64,000 nucleotides of DNA from Chromobacterium sp. ATCC 53434 (GTDB lineage Bacteria; Pseudomonadota; Gammaproteobacteria; Burkholderiales; Chromobacteriaceae): NCBI RefSeq assembly GCF_002848345.1, contig NZ_CP025429.1:4526001-4590000 (forward strand). Direction: 5' to 3'. This document shows, piece after piece, positions 9,254-19,084 of this stretch. The notes under the pieces were generated by a model, which did no database searches, had not been told where the DNA came from, and saw nothing but the letters and a program-made list of their open reading frames with translations. Made by a program: the position numbers and the translations under genes. How positions within the stretch are numbered: position 1 is the first letter of the stretch; each line of letters opens with the position of its first letter.

Positions 9254-11128
9254 ATGAACGTTTTTTACGAAGAAAGCGGTAGTTTCAAGGTCGGCAGCAT
9301 CGTCGCGCGCAGCGACGCCAGCCTGCAGGTGGACACCCAGCACGGCAAGCGCGCCAAGCTCAAGAGCGCCAACGTCCTTCTGGAGTTTAGCTCTCCGCTG
9401 GCCGATTTTCTGCCGGCGGTGGAGCGTCTGTCGGCTGACATCGATCTCGACTTCCTGTGGGAATGCTGCCCGGAGGACGAGTTCGCCTACCAGGAGCTGG
9501 CCGCCGATTATTTCGGCCACGAGCCGTCCGCCGCCGAGGCCGCCGCGCTGATCAACCGGCTGCACGGCGCGCCGATGTACTTCTACAAGAAGGGCAAGGG
9601 CCGCTACAAGAAGGCGCCGCAAGAGGCGCTGCAGGCCGCGCTGGCCGGCGTCGAGCGCAAGAAGCGCGAGCAGGAGCAGATAGACGGCTGGGTCGGCGAA
9701 CTGAAGGCCGGCTCGCTGCCGGAAGCCATCCGCGGCCAGCTGATGCCCTTGCTGTGGCGTCCGGACAAGAACACGCTGGAATACAAGGCTTTCGACCAGG
9801 CCTCGCGCGAACTGAACCTACCGCCGCTGCGGCTGGCCGCCAAGGTCGGCGGCATCCCGTCGGTGCCGGACTACCTGATGGCCGGCTTCCTGATGGAGTA
9901 CTTCCCCAAGGGCGCCGGCTTCGGCAAGTACGCGCCGCCGGCCGAGACGCCGGAGCTGCCGGTGGCCGCGGCGCGCGCCTTCTCCATCGACGACGCCAAC
10001 ACCACCGAAATCGACGACGCGCTGTCGGTCGAGGACCTGCCGAACGGCAACAAGCGCGTCGGCATCCACATCGCCGCGCCGACGCTGGGCGTGCCGGCCG
10101 ACTCCGACATCGAGAAGATGGTGCTGTCGCGGCTGTCCACCGCCTACTTCCCCGGCGACAAGATCACCATGCTGCCGGACGACGTGGTGCAGGCGTTCAC
10201 GCTGCAGCAGGGCCGCGACTGCCCGGCGTTCTCGCTGTACGCCGAGGTGACGCCGGCATTCGAGCCGGTGGCGTTCGAGAACCGCATCGAGCGGGTTCAC
10301 ATCGCCGCCAACCTGCGCCACGCCGAGCTGGAGCAGGTGTTCAACGAAGAAACGCTGGCCAACGATCCGGGCGTCGACTACCCGTTCAAGCGCGAGCTGG
10401 TGTGGCTGTGGCAGTTCGCCGAGGCGCTGGAGAAGCGGCGCGGCAAGCACGACCCGAGCCGTCCGGTGCAGCACGACTACAATATCGACGTCGTCGACGG
10501 CGTGGTGTCCATCGCCATCCGCAAGCGCGGCGCGCCGATGGACAAGCTGGTATCCGAGCTGATGATCCTGGCCAACAGCGAGTGGGGCCGGATGCTGGCC
10601 GAGGCCGACATCCCGGCGATGTACCGCGCGCAAAGCATGGGCAAGGTGCGGATGACCACCCGTCCGGAGCCGCACATCGGCCTGGGCGTCGCCCAGTACG
10701 CCTGGAGCACCTCGCCGCTGCGCCGCGCCAGCGACTTCATCAACCAGCGCCAGCTGGAGGCGATGATACGCGGCGAGAAGCCGCCGTTCGCCCAGGGCGA
10801 CGCGATGCTGTTCGCCATCCTGCGCGACTTCGACGCCACCTACGGCGCCTATCTGTCCTTCCAGGACAAGATGGAGCACTACTGGTGCCTGAGCTATCTG
10901 CTGCAGCAGAACATCACCGAGCCGACCGCCACCGTGATCAAGGAGGATCTGGTGCGCATCGACGGCCTGCCGCTGAGGCTGCGCATCCCCGGCCTGCCGG
11001 AGCTGGCGCGCGGCGACCGCGTGCAGCTGTCGGTGGTCAAGGTGGACCTGCTGACGCAGGAGATCGAGCTGCGCTACACCGGCCGGCTCGACCATGTAGC
11101 ACAAGAGGCCGACGACGGCGAGGGCTGA
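9254..11128 (+). CDS. RNB-domain 3'-5' exoribonuclease (RNase II family)
   Basis: A 624-residue ribonuclease. The catalytic RNB domain begins near residue 235 with the metal-binding motif SIDDANTTEIDDALS, whose aspartates bind Mg2+. It runs through to ATYGAYLSFQDKMEHYW and a C-terminal S1-like beta segment (about 565-615). The N-terminal 230 residues are not standard cold-shock domains, so this is the beta/gamma-proteobacterial RNase II-like type and not classical Rnb or Rnr. It degrades single-stranded RNA processively. The start MNVFYEESGSF is chosen because upstream in-frame sequence overlaps the divergent cyclase promoter region. A terminator follows at 11158. Confidence 0.88.
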   Translation: MNVFYEESGSFKVGSIVARSDASLQVDTQHGKRAKLKSANVLLEFSSPLADFLPAVERLSADIDLDFLWECCPEDEFAYQELAADYFGHEPSAAEAAALINRLHGAPMYFYKKGKGRYKKAPQEALQAALAGVERKKREQEQIDGWVGELKAGSLPEAIRGQLMPLLWRPDKNTLEYKAFDQASRELNLPPLRLAAKVGGIPSVPDYLMAGFLMEYFPKGAGFGKYAPPAETPELPVAAARAFSIDDANTTEIDDALSVEDLPNGNKRVGIHIAAPTLGVPADSDIEKMVLSRLSTAYFPGDKITMLPDDVVQAFTLQQGRDCPAFSLYAEVTPAFEPVAFENRIERVHIAANLRHAELEQVFNEETLANDPGVDYPFKRELVWLWQFAEALEKRRGKHDPSRPVQHDYNIDVVDGVVSIAIRKRGAPMDKLVSELMILANSEWGRMLAEADIPAMYRAQSMGKVRMTTRPEPHIGLGVAQYAWSTSPLRRASDFINQRQLEAMIRGEKPPFAQGDAMLFAILRDFDATYGAYLSFQDKMEHYWCLSYLLQQNITEPTATVIKEDLVRIDGLPLRLRIPGLPELARGDRVQLSVVKVDLLTQEIELRYTGRLDHVAQEADDGEG

Positions 11129-11157
11129 GCGTCCTCCGCTTCCAGGCAAGCCGCCGC

Positions 11158-11180
11158 GCCGCCAGGCCCGGCGGCTTTTT
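11158..11180 (+). terminator. Intrinsic terminator after the RNB exonuclease
   Basis: The stem GCCGCC/GGCGGC with a 6-base loop is followed by TTTTT, 30 bases after the stop codon. Confidence 0.75.
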
Positions 11181-11365
11181 CACGCCCGCTCCCGGCCGCT
11201 TCGCGATGCGCGCTCGCCCGATATCACGGTCTGCTTCGGCTGTCCGATTGAAATGGAGATGACATTGGATTAACGTCGCGGGTGCAACGCCGCATGCCAT
11301 TCACCGATTCCGACGATAACAAGATTGATCCGCGGCGCCCGCGCGCCGCGAGCACAGGAGGAAAC

Positions 11366-13027
11366 ATGCAGGATTTCACCCGTCACCCGAACACGCCCGA
11401 ACGCATCGACGATCTGCCGGCCGCCTCTCTCGGCCAGATGCTGGCCCAAACCGTCGCCCGCTATCCCGACCACGCCGCCTGCCACAGCATGGGCCGCGAT
11501 CTCGGCTACCGCGAACTGGACCGGCAAAGCGCCCGGCTGGCCGACTACCTGACCCGAGGCCTCGGTCTGCAGCCCGGCGAGCGGGTGGCGCTGATGCTGC
11601 CGAATCTGCTGCAATACCCGGTGGCGCTGTACGCGGTGCTGCGCGCCGGCCTGGTGCTGGTCAACGTCAATCCGCTGTACACCGCGCGCGAGCTGCACCA
11701 CCAGCTGGCCGACTCCCAGGCCCGCGCCATCGTGGCGCTGGCCAACTTCGCCCACGTGGTGGAAGCGGCCGCCGCCGGCACCGATCTGCGGCATGTGATC
11801 GTCACCGAGGTCGGCGACCTGCTGCCGGCGCCGAAGCGCTGGCTGGTCAACGCCGCGGTGCGCTACCTGAAAAAAGGGGTGCCGCCGTACCGCCTGCCCG
11901 GCGCCGTCTCCTTCCGCCGCGCGCTGGCCGGCGGCGACGAGCGCCGCTGGCGCGACGCCAACACGCCGCCGGACGCGCTGGCCATTCTGCAGTACACCGG
12001 CGGCACCACCGGCCTGGCCAAGGGCGCGATGCTCAGCCACCGCAATCTGCTGGCCAATGTCGAGCAGGCGCGGCTGGTGCTGGGCGAGGCGCTGCCGGAG
12101 GGCAAGGCGGTGGTGGCCACGCCGCTGCCGCTGTACCACGTGTTCGCGCTGACCATCAATTGCCTGCTGGTGACGCGCCTCGGCGGCTGCAGCCTGTTGA
12201 TCGCCAATCCGCGCGATCTGGACGGCCTGGTGGCCGAACTGGCGCGCCATCCGGTCAACGCCTTCACCGGCGTCAACACGCTGTTCAACGCGCTGACGCA
12301 TCACCCCGGCTTCGCCAAGCTGGACTTTGGCCGCTGGCGGGTGGCGATAGGCGGCGGCGCCGCGGTGCAGGCCTCGGTGGCCGAGGCCTGGCAGCGCGTC
12401 ACCGGCCTGCCGCTGCTGGAGGGCTACGGCATGACCGAGGCCTCGCCGCTGGTGACGGTCAACTCGCTGGCCCTCGGCCGCTACACCGGCACCGTCGGCC
12501 TGCCGGTGCCCGGCACCGAGGTGCAACTGCGCGACGACGCCGGCCGGCCGGTGGCCGACGGCGAGCCCGGCGAGGTCTGCGTGCGCGGGCCGCAGATCAT
12601 GTCCGGCTACTGGCAGCGGCCCGAGGAAAGCGCCCAGGTGTTCCACGCCGACGGCTTCTTCGCCACCGGCGACATCGGCGTGCGCACCGAGGACGGCATG
12701 CTGAAGCTGGTGGACCGCAAGAAGGACATGGTGCTGGTATCCGGCTTCAACGTATACCCGAACGAGGTGGAAGAGGTCGTGGCCCAGCATCCCGGCGTGC
12801 GCGAGGCCGCCTGCGTCGGCGTGCCGGACGAGCGCACCGGCGAGGCGGTCAAGATCGTGGTGGTGCGCAAGGATCCGGCGCTGACGGCCGACGCGTTGCT
12901 GCGCCACTGCCGCGACCGCCTGACGGCCTACAAGGTGCCGCGCCACGTCGAATTCCGCGACGAGCTGCCCAAGTCCAACGTCGGCAAGATCCTGCGCCGC
13001 GAGCTGCGCAGCGGCGAGCCGGCCTAG
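11366..13027 (+). CDS. fadD: Long-chain fatty-acid-CoA ligase (AMP-binding)
   Basis: A 553-residue acyl-CoA synthetase that activates fatty acids with ATP and CoA for beta-oxidation or lipid synthesis. The AMP-binding P-loop is YTGGTTGLAKGA near residue 210. The A5 motif is EGYGMTEASP, the adenylate motif is FATGDIG, and the linker and catalytic Lys region is VDRKKDMVLVSGFNVYPNEVE with the C-terminal PKSNVGKILRREL. The order and the SGFNVYPNEVE motif are those of bacterial FadD. The start follows a strong AGGAGGAAAC ribosome site, so the upstream in-frame ATG at 11282 is rejected. It is convergent with the HDOD gene 17 bases downstream. Confidence 0.9.
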   Translation: MQDFTRHPNTPERIDDLPAASLGQMLAQTVARYPDHAACHSMGRDLGYRELDRQSARLADYLTRGLGLQPGERVALMLPNLLQYPVALYAVLRAGLVLVNVNPLYTARELHHQLADSQARAIVALANFAHVVEAAAAGTDLRHVIVTEVGDLLPAPKRWLVNAAVRYLKKGVPPYRLPGAVSFRRALAGGDERRWRDANTPPDALAILQYTGGTTGLAKGAMLSHRNLLANVEQARLVLGEALPEGKAVVATPLPLYHVFALTINCLLVTRLGGCSLLIANPRDLDGLVAELARHPVNAFTGVNTLFNALTHHPGFAKLDFGRWRVAIGGGAAVQASVAEAWQRVTGLPLLEGYGMTEASPLVTVNSLALGRYTGTVGLPVPGTEVQLRDDAGRPVADGEPGEVCVRGPQIMSGYWQRPEESAQVFHADGFFATGDIGVRTEDGMLKLVDRKKDMVLVSGFNVYPNEVEEVVAQHPGVREAACVGVPDERTGEAVKIVVVRKDPALTADALLRHCRDRLTAYKVPRHVEFRDELPKSNVGKILRRELRSGEPA

Positions 13028-13044
13028 GACTGGCCGGCCCAGGA

Positions 13045-13866
13045 CTAAAACATGTCGTCGGTCAGCGTGCTGGCGCGCTGCAGCTCGTCCACCGCGTCCT
13101 TCACCGTGTCGCGGCCCAGGCGCAGCCGCTCCAGCACCCGGACCGGCAGGCTGGCCAGCATCTCGTCCGCCGTCATGCCGTTGCCGAAGCCGGCGACGAC
13201 GAAGGTGGCCAGCCCGATCAGCAGCGCGTAGGACGAGGCGTCCTCGTTCAGCAGGTCGTGCTGGTTGAGGATGGCTTCCTGGATGTCGTCCGGGAAATTC
13301 CAGCGCCGCGCCAGTTCGGCGCCGAGCTCGGTCAGGTCCATGCCCAGCAGCATGCGCTCGGTGCTGATGCGCTCGGCGCCGCCGGCGACGATGCGGTCTA
13401 TCTGCTGCGCCTGCTCCGGCACCGCGACGTAGAGCACCAGCTCGCCGATATTGGCCAACAGGCCGCAGGTATAGCCCAGCTGCGCGTCCTGGCCCGACAG
13501 CTTGGCCAGCAGCTTGGCGGTGTTGGCCATCTCGAAGCAGCGCTGCCAGAACGCCTTCATGTCGAAGCCGCTGATGCCCAGCGTCGCGCCGGTGACGCCG
13601 GAGGCGATCACCAGCACCCTGAGGTTGTCGAAGCCCAGCAGCACCACCGCGTCGTCCAGCGATCCGACCTTGCGGCTGCCGCCGAAGCGCGCGCTGTTGG
13701 CCAGCCGCAGCACCCGCGCCGTCAACACCTGATCGTGCCCCACCTTGTCGGTGATTTCGTCGATGTTCACGTCCGAGCGGTGGAAGCTCGCCACCAGTTC
13801 CTGCACCACCTTGGGCACCATCGGCAACTTGCCGGACGCCTTGTCGAAGATTTCCGCCACTTGCAT
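13045..13866 (-). CDS. HDOD-domain signalling protein
   Basis: A 273-residue cytoplasmic protein consisting of one HDOD domain (about residues 15-210), a degenerate HD-phosphohydrolase fold. Family landmarks are LPMVPKVVQELVASF, the LTARVLRLANSARFG helix, and LDDAVVLLGFDNLRVLVIASG. HDOD proteins are non-enzymatic scaffolds often linked to c-di-GMP signalling, motility or stress. The start at 13866 follows a GGGGGACAGGCAG ribosome site. Longer in-frame readings extend into the divergent chemoreceptor promoter and are unlikely. It is divergent from the chemoreceptor gene, which may hint at a shared motility role, but that is inference. Confidence 0.85.
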   Translation of the reverse strand: MQVAEIFDKASGKLPMVPKVVQELVASFHRSDVNIDEITDKVGHDQVLTARVLRLANSARFGGSRKVGSLDDAVVLLGFDNLRVLVIASGVTGATLGISGFDMKAFWQRCFEMANTAKLLAKLSGQDAQLGYTCGLLANIGELVLYVAVPEQAQQIDRIVAGGAERISTERMLLGMDLTELGAELARRWNFPDDIQEAILNQHDLLNEDASSYALLIGLATFVVAGFGNGMTADEMLASLPVRVLERLRLGRDTVKDAVDELQRASTLTDDMF

Positions 13867-14077
13867 CTGCCTGTCCCCCCATGGACGGTTGCGCAGGTTT
13901 GAGCTTAGGCAATGACGGCGGGAATGCGAAGTGGGAAAACAGCCGGGTCCGATCAGGCCATCCGGCGTTTTTCTTCGCTTTCCTTTTGCGCGGCCGCGCC
14001 GCAGCAACTATTTTTCAGGCATGCGCACCGCGCCGGGCCGACCGGGCCGGCGTTCCGCCGTTTCCGGGAGAAACCCC

Positions 14078-15706
14078 ATGTTGTCGCAACTATCCGTCAA
14101 GCAAAAACTGCTGGCCGGCTACGGCCTGCTGATCCTGATCCTCGCCGCCATCGTCGTCACCGCCATCCTGAAATTGGGCACCATCGAGGCCAAGGAGCAG
14201 GAGATCACCGAGAACCGCTATCCGAAGGCCGAGTTGTGCAACAAGATCGTGCTGGTCACCTTCGACGTCGCGCGCAAGGTGCGCGACGCCATCATGGCCA
14301 GCAATCCGCAGGAGATCGAAGCCATCATCGGCAAGATCGACGCGCTGCGCGCGCAGAACACCGCCTATCTGAAGGAGCTGGACAAGGGCCTGGTGTCGCC
14401 GAAGGGCCGCGCGATCTTCGAACAGGCGATGCAGGCGCGCGACGTGCTGTTCGCCCAGTACGCGCCGCTGTACGCGCTGGTCCGCGCCAACAAGGACGCC
14501 GAATCGCAGACTTTCCTGAAGCAGCGCTTCGTGCCGGCCAACGAGGCCTTCATGACCAAGCTGCAGGAATTGTCGGCCTACCAGCACGAGCGGGTGCAGC
14601 AGGCGGTGGACGACAACAAGACCGCCTATACGCAGGCGATCACCATCATGCTGACGGCCGCCGCCATCGCGCTGGCGCTGTCGGTGGCGGTGGCGCTGTT
14701 CATCGCCAACCTGGTGACCACGCCGCTGAGAAAATCGGTCGCGCTGGTCCGCAACATCCAGCAGGGCGACCTGTCCGGCGCCGACGAGCCGCTGCCGGTA
14801 TCGCGCGACGAGGCGGTAGAAATCGCCCGCAACATCCAGCACATGCGCCAGGGCCTGCGCGAAGTGGTCTCCAGCATCAAGGACAACGCCAACCAGGTGT
14901 CCGACTCCGCCCATGAGCTGGCCAGCATGGCACAGCAGGTGGCCACCGGCGCGCAGCGCCAGTCCGAGGCCACCGCCGAGGCCGCCGCCACCATCGAAGA
15001 GCTGACGGTCAGCATCAACCACGTCGCCGACAACTCGGACCAGGCCTCGCGCCAGGCGCGCGACGCCGGCGAGCTGGCCGGCCGCGGCGGCCACGCGGTG
15101 CAGGCCTCGGTCGGCAAGATACAGTCGGTCAGCAGCGCGGTGGCCGCCACCTCGGAGGAAATGCGCAGCCTGACCGGCGAGGTGCAGCGCATCGGCAATA
15201 TCGTCACGGTGATCCGCGACGTCGCCGACCAGACCAATCTGTTGGCGCTGAACGCGGCGATCGAAGCCGCCCGCGCCGGCGAAATGGGCCGCGGCTTCGC
15301 CGTGGTCGCCGACGAGGTGAGGAAGCTGGCCGAACGCACCACCAGCTCGGCGCAGGAGATCACCCAGATGATAGGCGCGATCCAGCAGGGCGTGGAAAAG
15401 GTGGTCGGCAGCATGGAGCAGAGCCTGGCCAGCGTCGACGCCGTTTCCGGCAGCGCGCGCGACGCCAGCGAATCGATGGAGGAGATCGAGGGCAGCACCC
15501 GCTCCATCGTCGGCACCATAGGCAATATCACCAGCGCGCTGGGCGAACAGCGCACCGCCAGCCTGACCCTGGCGCAAAGCATGGAACAGGTGTCGCAGAT
15601 GGCGGAATCCAACAGCGCCACGGTGGAGGAGCTGGCCACCACCTCCAGCCAGCTGAACGCGCTGTCGCACAATTTGCAGGGCGTCACCGCGCGCTTCAAG
15701 CTGTAG
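14078..15706 (+). CDS. Methyl-accepting chemotaxis protein
   Basis: A 542-residue transmembrane chemoreceptor. TM1 spans residues about 12-30, followed by a periplasmic four-helix-bundle sensor (about 32-188) and TM2 near 190-212. A HAMP linker follows, then a long coiled-coil signalling domain. The kinase-control hairpin tip is [21 protein letters not shown] with [16 protein letters not shown] directly after it, which binds CheA and CheW. Small periplasmic 4HB sensors usually bind amino or organic acids, but no ligand can be assigned. There is no C-terminal CheR-binding pentapeptide; the protein ends VTARFKL. The preceding GGGAG at 14066-14070 supports the ATG. Confidence 0.93.
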   Translation: MLSQLSVKQKLLAGYGLLILILAAIVVTAILKLGTIEAKEQEITENRYPKAELCNKIVLVTFDVARKVRDAIMASNPQEIEAIIGKIDALRAQNTAYLKELDKGLVSPKGRAIFEQAMQARDVLFAQYAPLYALVRANKDAESQTFLKQRFVPANEAFMTKLQELSAYQHERVQQAVDDNKTAYTQAITIMLTAAAIALALSVAVALFIANLVTTPLRKSVALVRNIQQGDLSGADEPLPVSRDEAVEIARNIQHMRQGLREVVSSIKDNANQVSDSAHELASMAQQVATGAQRQSEATAEAAATIEELTVSINHVADNSDQASRQARDAGELAGRGGHAVQASVGKIQSVSSAVAATSEEMRSLTGEVQRIGNIVTVIRDVADQTNLLALNAAIEAARAGEMGRGFAVVADEVRKLAERTTSSAQEITQMIGAIQQGVEKVVGSMEQSLASVDAVSGSARDASESMEEIEGSTRSIVGTIGNITSALGEQRTASLTLAQSMEQVSQMAESNSATVEELATTSSQLNALSHNLQGVTARFKL

Positions 15707-15709
15707 CGT

Positions 15710-15770
15710 CCGCCATCCTGGCCCGGCGGCCATGGCGGCCTGTCATCCGGCCATGGCAGGATGGCGGTTT
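15710..15770 (+). terminator. Long inverted repeat after the chemoreceptor gene
   Basis: The arms CCGCCATCCTG and CAGGATGGCGG (11 bp, perfect) enclose 36 bases with further GGCCATGG pairing, and TTT follows. It is probably the terminator of the chemoreceptor gene and lies 22 bases before the next start codon. Confidence 0.6.
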
Positions 15771-15791
15771 CATCGCAATGGAACCGCCATC

Positions 15792-16532
15792 ATGAAAACC
15801 CCGCTTCCGCTCGCCGGCGCGCTGTTGGCCGCGCTGGCGCTGGCCCATCCCGCCGCCGCCAAGACCCTGCGCTTCTCCGGCTATGACTGGGAAGTCAGAA
15901 ACCAGGGCAGCAGCGGCCCCGGCCCCAATGTCTGGGACGAGAACAATGTCTGGCTGGACGCCCAGGGCCGGCTGCACCTGAAGATAGCCCGTCGCGGCGG
16001 CCAGTGGACCGCCGCCGAGCTCTACCTGCCGCAACGGCTGGGTTTCGGCCGCTACCAGTTCAAGCTGGTCGGCCGGCCGGACCGCTTCGACCCGAACGTG
16101 GTGCTGGGCCTGTTCAACTATCCGACGCCCGACGTCGGCCCGGACGGCAGCAACGAGATCGACATCGAGTTCTCGCGCTGGGGCAGTCCGGCCAATCCCA
16201 TGGGCAATTACACCGTCTACCCGGCCCTGCCTGGCCCGGCGCCGACCTCCTACAGCTTCGATTTCGCGCTGAACGGCGACAACAGCACCCACCGCTTCGA
16301 CTGGAGCGCCGCCGCGGTTGAATACCAGTCGCTGCACGGTTTCCAGGACGGCGACCGCTATCCGATCGCCCACTGGCGCTTCGCGCCGGCCGACGCGGCG
16401 CAGCGCGTGCCGCAGCAGGCGCTGCCGGTTCATCTGAACCTGTGGCTGTTCCAGGGCAAACCGCCGACGGACGGCAAGGAGGTGGAAGTGGTGATCCAGG
16501 AATTCGCCTTCACGCCGTCGCCGCGACGCTAG
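15792..16532 (+). CDS. Secreted glycoside hydrolase family 16-like protein
   Basis: A 246-residue exported protein with a signal peptide of about 23 residues (ends HPAAA). The mature part is one jelly-roll domain. The GH16 catalytic signature EXDXE is present as NEIDIE, with Glu122, Asp124 and Glu126 as nucleophile, assistant and acid/base. It follows the family pattern of a beta strand, the motif, and the C-terminal LNLWLFQGKPP strand. GH16 enzymes cleave beta-1,3 or beta-1,4 glucans and galactans. The exact substrate is unknown. No sugar transport or sugar-binding gene is adjacent. Confidence 0.78.
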   Translation: MKTPLPLAGALLAALALAHPAAAKTLRFSGYDWEVRNQGSSGPGPNVWDENNVWLDAQGRLHLKIARRGGQWTAAELYLPQRLGFGRYQFKLVGRPDRFDPNVVLGLFNYPTPDVGPDGSNEIDIEFSRWGSPANPMGNYTVYPALPGPAPTSYSFDFALNGDNSTHRFDWSAAAVEYQSLHGFQDGDRYPIAHWRFAPADAAQRVPQQALPVHLNLWLFQGKPPTDGKEVEVVIQEFAFTPSPRR

Positions 16533-16627
16533 CGCCGCCTCTCTCTCCGTTTCACAGCCGCTCCGGCGCCGCGTCCCTGACGATGGGCGCCGCCGGACGG
16601 CGCGGACACGCAGACAAGGAGAGAGCA

Positions 16628-17275
16628 ATGCAGCCAGGTGATATTGTTTTAAGTGTGGCCACCATCCAGGACGACCGCGGCACCAAGGTGCCGCGCGTCT
16701 TCATCCGCGCCGGACAATGGCTGAAATGCAAGATATTCAACGGCGCCGAAGCGCCCAGGGTGCCCATCGTCCATGCCGCGATCGCCGTCGGCGGCAACAC
16801 CGTGATCGAGAGCGTGGGCTCCGGCATCGTCGCCACCAATCTGGCCAACGAGAATCCGCCGCGCTCGGCCATCGTCTACTCCGCGCGCAGTCCGCAGCTG
16901 GCCGAAGCCGCCGCGCTGGCGGCGTCGCAGTTCTACAACGACCGCGAGTCCAGCGGCATCACCGGCCGCTACAGCGTCTGGAAGGCCTTCCTGTCCATCT
17001 TCAAGAACAATAACGGCGGCGGCGAGCTGACGCGGCGCATCAATGAATCGGTGGCGATAGGCGACAGCTCGTTCTGCTCGCAATTCGTCGCCAACTGCTA
17101 CGAGATAGGCAATCTCTACAGCAGCGCCAACCTGACGCCGCCGCCGGCGCCGGTGTTCGCGCTGCGGCCGTCGGCGATGACCCCGTACGAACTGGCCGAG
17201 TTCTGCGACCAGGCGGGCAGCGACTTCCTGTTCACCGCGTTCTGGCAGGACGGCGTCGAACACGCGCTGTCCTGA
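16628..17275 (+). CDS. YiiX-like permuted papain-fold protein
   Basis: A 215-residue protein without a signal peptide. It opens with MQPGDIVLS, has a candidate catalytic His49 in IVHAAIAVGG, a nearby acidic residue Glu61 in VIESVG, and a later Cys150 in SFCSQFVANCYE. His before Cys is the circularly permuted NlpC/P60 order of the YiiX/YebB/LRAT-like group, whose members are amidases, acyltransferases or peptidases. The substrate is not predictable. An AAGGAGAGAGCA ribosome site precedes the ATG. The gene is followed 14 bases later by a MITE. Confidence 0.65.
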   Translation: MQPGDIVLSVATIQDDRGTKVPRVFIRAGQWLKCKIFNGAEAPRVPIVHAAIAVGGNTVIESVGSGIVATNLANENPPRSAIVYSARSPQLAEAAALAASQFYNDRESSGITGRYSVWKAFLSIFKNNNGGGELTRRINESVAIGDSSFCSQFVANCYEIGNLYSSANLTPPPAPVFALRPSAMTPYELAEFCDQAGSDFLFTAFWQDGVEHALS

Positions 17276-17289
17276 GAAACACTCGCTAA

Positions 17290-17465
17290 GAGCCTGTTTA
17301 CGATCTTTTTGCGGCATCGGCGGTTTTCTGCCGGATGCAGGGCGCGGAAAACGGCCCGCCGCAGTGTCGTTCACTGCAAGGGACGTTTGACAAAGCCATG
17401 CGCCGGCAGAAAACCGTCCCGAAGGGCAGGCCTGCGCTACTCGGAAAAAGAGCGTAAACAGGCTC
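17290..17465 (+). mobile_element. MITE copy 1, complete, IS5-like ends
   Basis: This 176-bp non-coding element has terminal inverted repeats GAGCCTGTTTACGATCTTTTT and its right-end counterpart, with one mismatch in about 21. It is flanked by the 3-bp target duplication TAA at 17287-17289 and 17466-17468. A subterminal inverted repeat (GGTTTTCTGCCGG / CCGGCAGAAAACC) lets it fold. GAGCC termini with a TNA duplication are typical of IS5-family elements, so a transposase elsewhere in the genome could mobilise it. The right end touches the stop codon of the convergent methyltransferase gene. The first 140 bp recur at 49470. Confidence 0.85.
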
Positions 17466-18286
17466 TAATAGGCGAAGCGCTCGCGCAGCTCCATCAGGTT
17501 CAATTCGTCCAGGATGGCCAGCTGGCGCTCGCGGGCGCTGTTCTTGCCCTTGCCGGTCTTCTTGGCGATGATCAGCTCGTTCTTCATCGAGTGCTCCCAG
17601 CCGACCAGCTCGGTGACGGTCAGCTGATAGCCGCGCGCCTCCAGTTGCAGGCAGCGCAACACATTGGTCAGCTGGCTGCCGAACTCGCGGGTGTGTATCG
17701 GATGGCGCCACAGCTCGGACAGCGGCGTCTTGCCGAAGGTCTCGTTCTTCTTCTGGCGCAACACCGACGCCACCTCGGCCTGGCAGCACGGCACCAGCAC
17801 GATGTACTGGGCGTCCTTGGCCAGCGCGAAGCGGATCGCGTCGTCGGTGGCGGTGTTGCAGGCGTGCAATGCGGTGATGACGTCAACCTGCTCCGGCAGC
17901 TCGGTCGAGGTAATCGACTGCTCCACCGACAGATTGAGGAAGCCCATGCGGCCGAAGCCGAGGCGGTCGGCGAGCTCGCGCGACTTGTCCACCAGCTCCT
18001 GCCGCGTCTCGACGCCGTAGACGTGGCCGGCGGCCTTGTCCTTCAGGAACAGGTCGTACAGGATGAAGCCGAGATAGGACTTGCCGGCGCCGTGGTCGGC
18101 CAGCGTCATCGCGCCCTTCTTCTCCAGCACGTCGGCCATCAACGGTTCGATGAACTGGTACAGGTGGTAGACCTGCTTCAGCTTGCGGCGGGTATCCTGG
18201 TTGATCTTGCCGTCGCGGGTCAGGATATGCAGCTCTTTGAGCAATTCCAGCGATTGCTGCGGTTTGATTTCGGGAATCAGGCTCAT
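17465..18286 (-). CDS. Class I SAM-dependent methyltransferase
   Basis: A 273-residue cytoplasmic methyltransferase of the Methyltransf_32-like group. The SAM-binding loop is LADHGAGKSYLGF (about residues 63-75), the acidic residue at the end of strand 2 is in YGVETR, and a later motif reads ITALHACNTATDDAIRFAL then LVPCCQAEVA. The Cys-rich PCCQ motif is shared with RNA and unknown-substrate methyltransferases of this clan. The start at 18286 has a strong AGGAGG site, and longer in-frame readings cross the upstream lipoprotein gene. Its stop codon TAG is formed by the last base of the adjacent MITE plus the target duplication. Confidence 0.82.
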   Translation of the reverse strand: MSLIPEIKPQQSLELLKELHILTRDGKINQDTRRKLKQVYHLYQFIEPLMADVLEKKGAMTLADHGAGKSYLGFILYDLFLKDKAAGHVYGVETRQELVDKSRELADRLGFGRMGFLNLSVEQSITSTELPEQVDVITALHACNTATDDAIRFALAKDAQYIVLVPCCQAEVASVLRQKKNETFGKTPLSELWRHPIHTREFGSQLTNVLRCLQLEARGYQLTVTELVGWEHSMKNELIIAKKTGKGKNSARERQLAILDELNLMELRERFAY

Positions 18287-18342
18287 GGCGGCCTCCTGCA
18301 AAAACAATGCGCGATTGTAGCAGAGCGGCCGCCGAGTTCCGC

Positions 18343-19008
18343 TTAAGGCTTGATCACTTCCTGCTCGACCACGGTCTCCAGTATCCAGCGCAGCGACGAC
18401 GCGTCGGCCGGCGGATTGTCTACCTTCACTTCCTTGATCCGCAGCCGGTAGGCGACGCCGGACTCGGGCTTGAAGCCCTCGATCTCGCCGTAGTGCAGTT
18501 CCCACGGCTGGGCCTTGTCGGCGCGCACCTGCAGGCATTGCATCGGCGCGACGCCGACGCAGGCCTTGCGATCCGGCGCGACGTAGATCAGCTTGATCTC
18601 GCCTTGCGGCTGACGCTCGAAGCTCAGCGCGTCCTTGCCGTCGGCCAGCCGCAGCCGGTCGCCGTCCAGGCTGACGTCCATGCCGGCCTCCAGTTGATGG
18701 ATCAGCCTCGCGTCGCGCTGCATCGCCTCCGGCGGGCACATCATCAGCGTCGACGCCAACCGCTCGGCGCGCAGCTTGCCGTCCTCGACCGCGGCCGGGC
18801 CGAACATGCCGTTGCAGCCGGCCTTGGCGAACAATCGGCCCTGGTCTATCCGCAGCAGAATGGCCTGCTCGCCGGCGCCGGTCTGCTTCCATTCGCCTTG
18901 CAACTGGGCCAGCGTCGGCGCCGGAGCGGAACGGAGCGGGGCGGAGGGGCTGGCGCAGCCGGCCAGCAGGGCGGCGCCGAGCGCCAGCAGGGTCAAGCGA
19001 AAGGACAT
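18343..19008 (-). CDS. META-domain (HslJ-like) lipoprotein with DUF4377-like C-terminus
   Basis: A 221-residue predicted lipoprotein. The signal peptide ends in the lipobox LAGC, so Cys is lipidated near residue 17. Residues about 30-125 form a META/HslJ-type domain with the family sequence GRLFAKAGCNGMFGP and LMMCPPEAMQRD. The C-terminal 85 residues (KLIYVAPDRKACVG...CLQVRADKAQPWELHYGEIEGF) match the DUF4377 pattern. HslJ proteins are linked to heat and novobiocin tolerance in E. coli, but the activity is unknown. A 56-base gap separates it from the downstream methyltransferase gene on the same strand. Confidence 0.8.
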   Translation of the reverse strand: MSFRLTLLALGAALLAGCASPSAPLRSAPAPTLAQLQGEWKQTGAGEQAILLRIDQGRLFAKAGCNGMFGPAAVEDGKLRAERLASTLMMCPPEAMQRDARLIHQLEAGMDVSLDGDRLRLADGKDALSFERQPQGEIKLIYVAPDRKACVGVAPMQCLQVRADKAQPWELHYGEIEGFKPESGVAYRLRIKEVKVDNPPADASSLRWILETVVEQEVIKP

Positions 19009-19084
19009 TGCGGATTCCTGAATAAACAAGCTATGACGCGGCGGCGACGCACAGGTTCCTTCAATCGACGAACCGCGACATGGC

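Noticed and set aside
11270..13912. A minus-strand open frame of about 880 codons opposite the acyl-CoA ligase
   Set aside because: It overlaps fadD and the HDOD gene completely and shows no family features.
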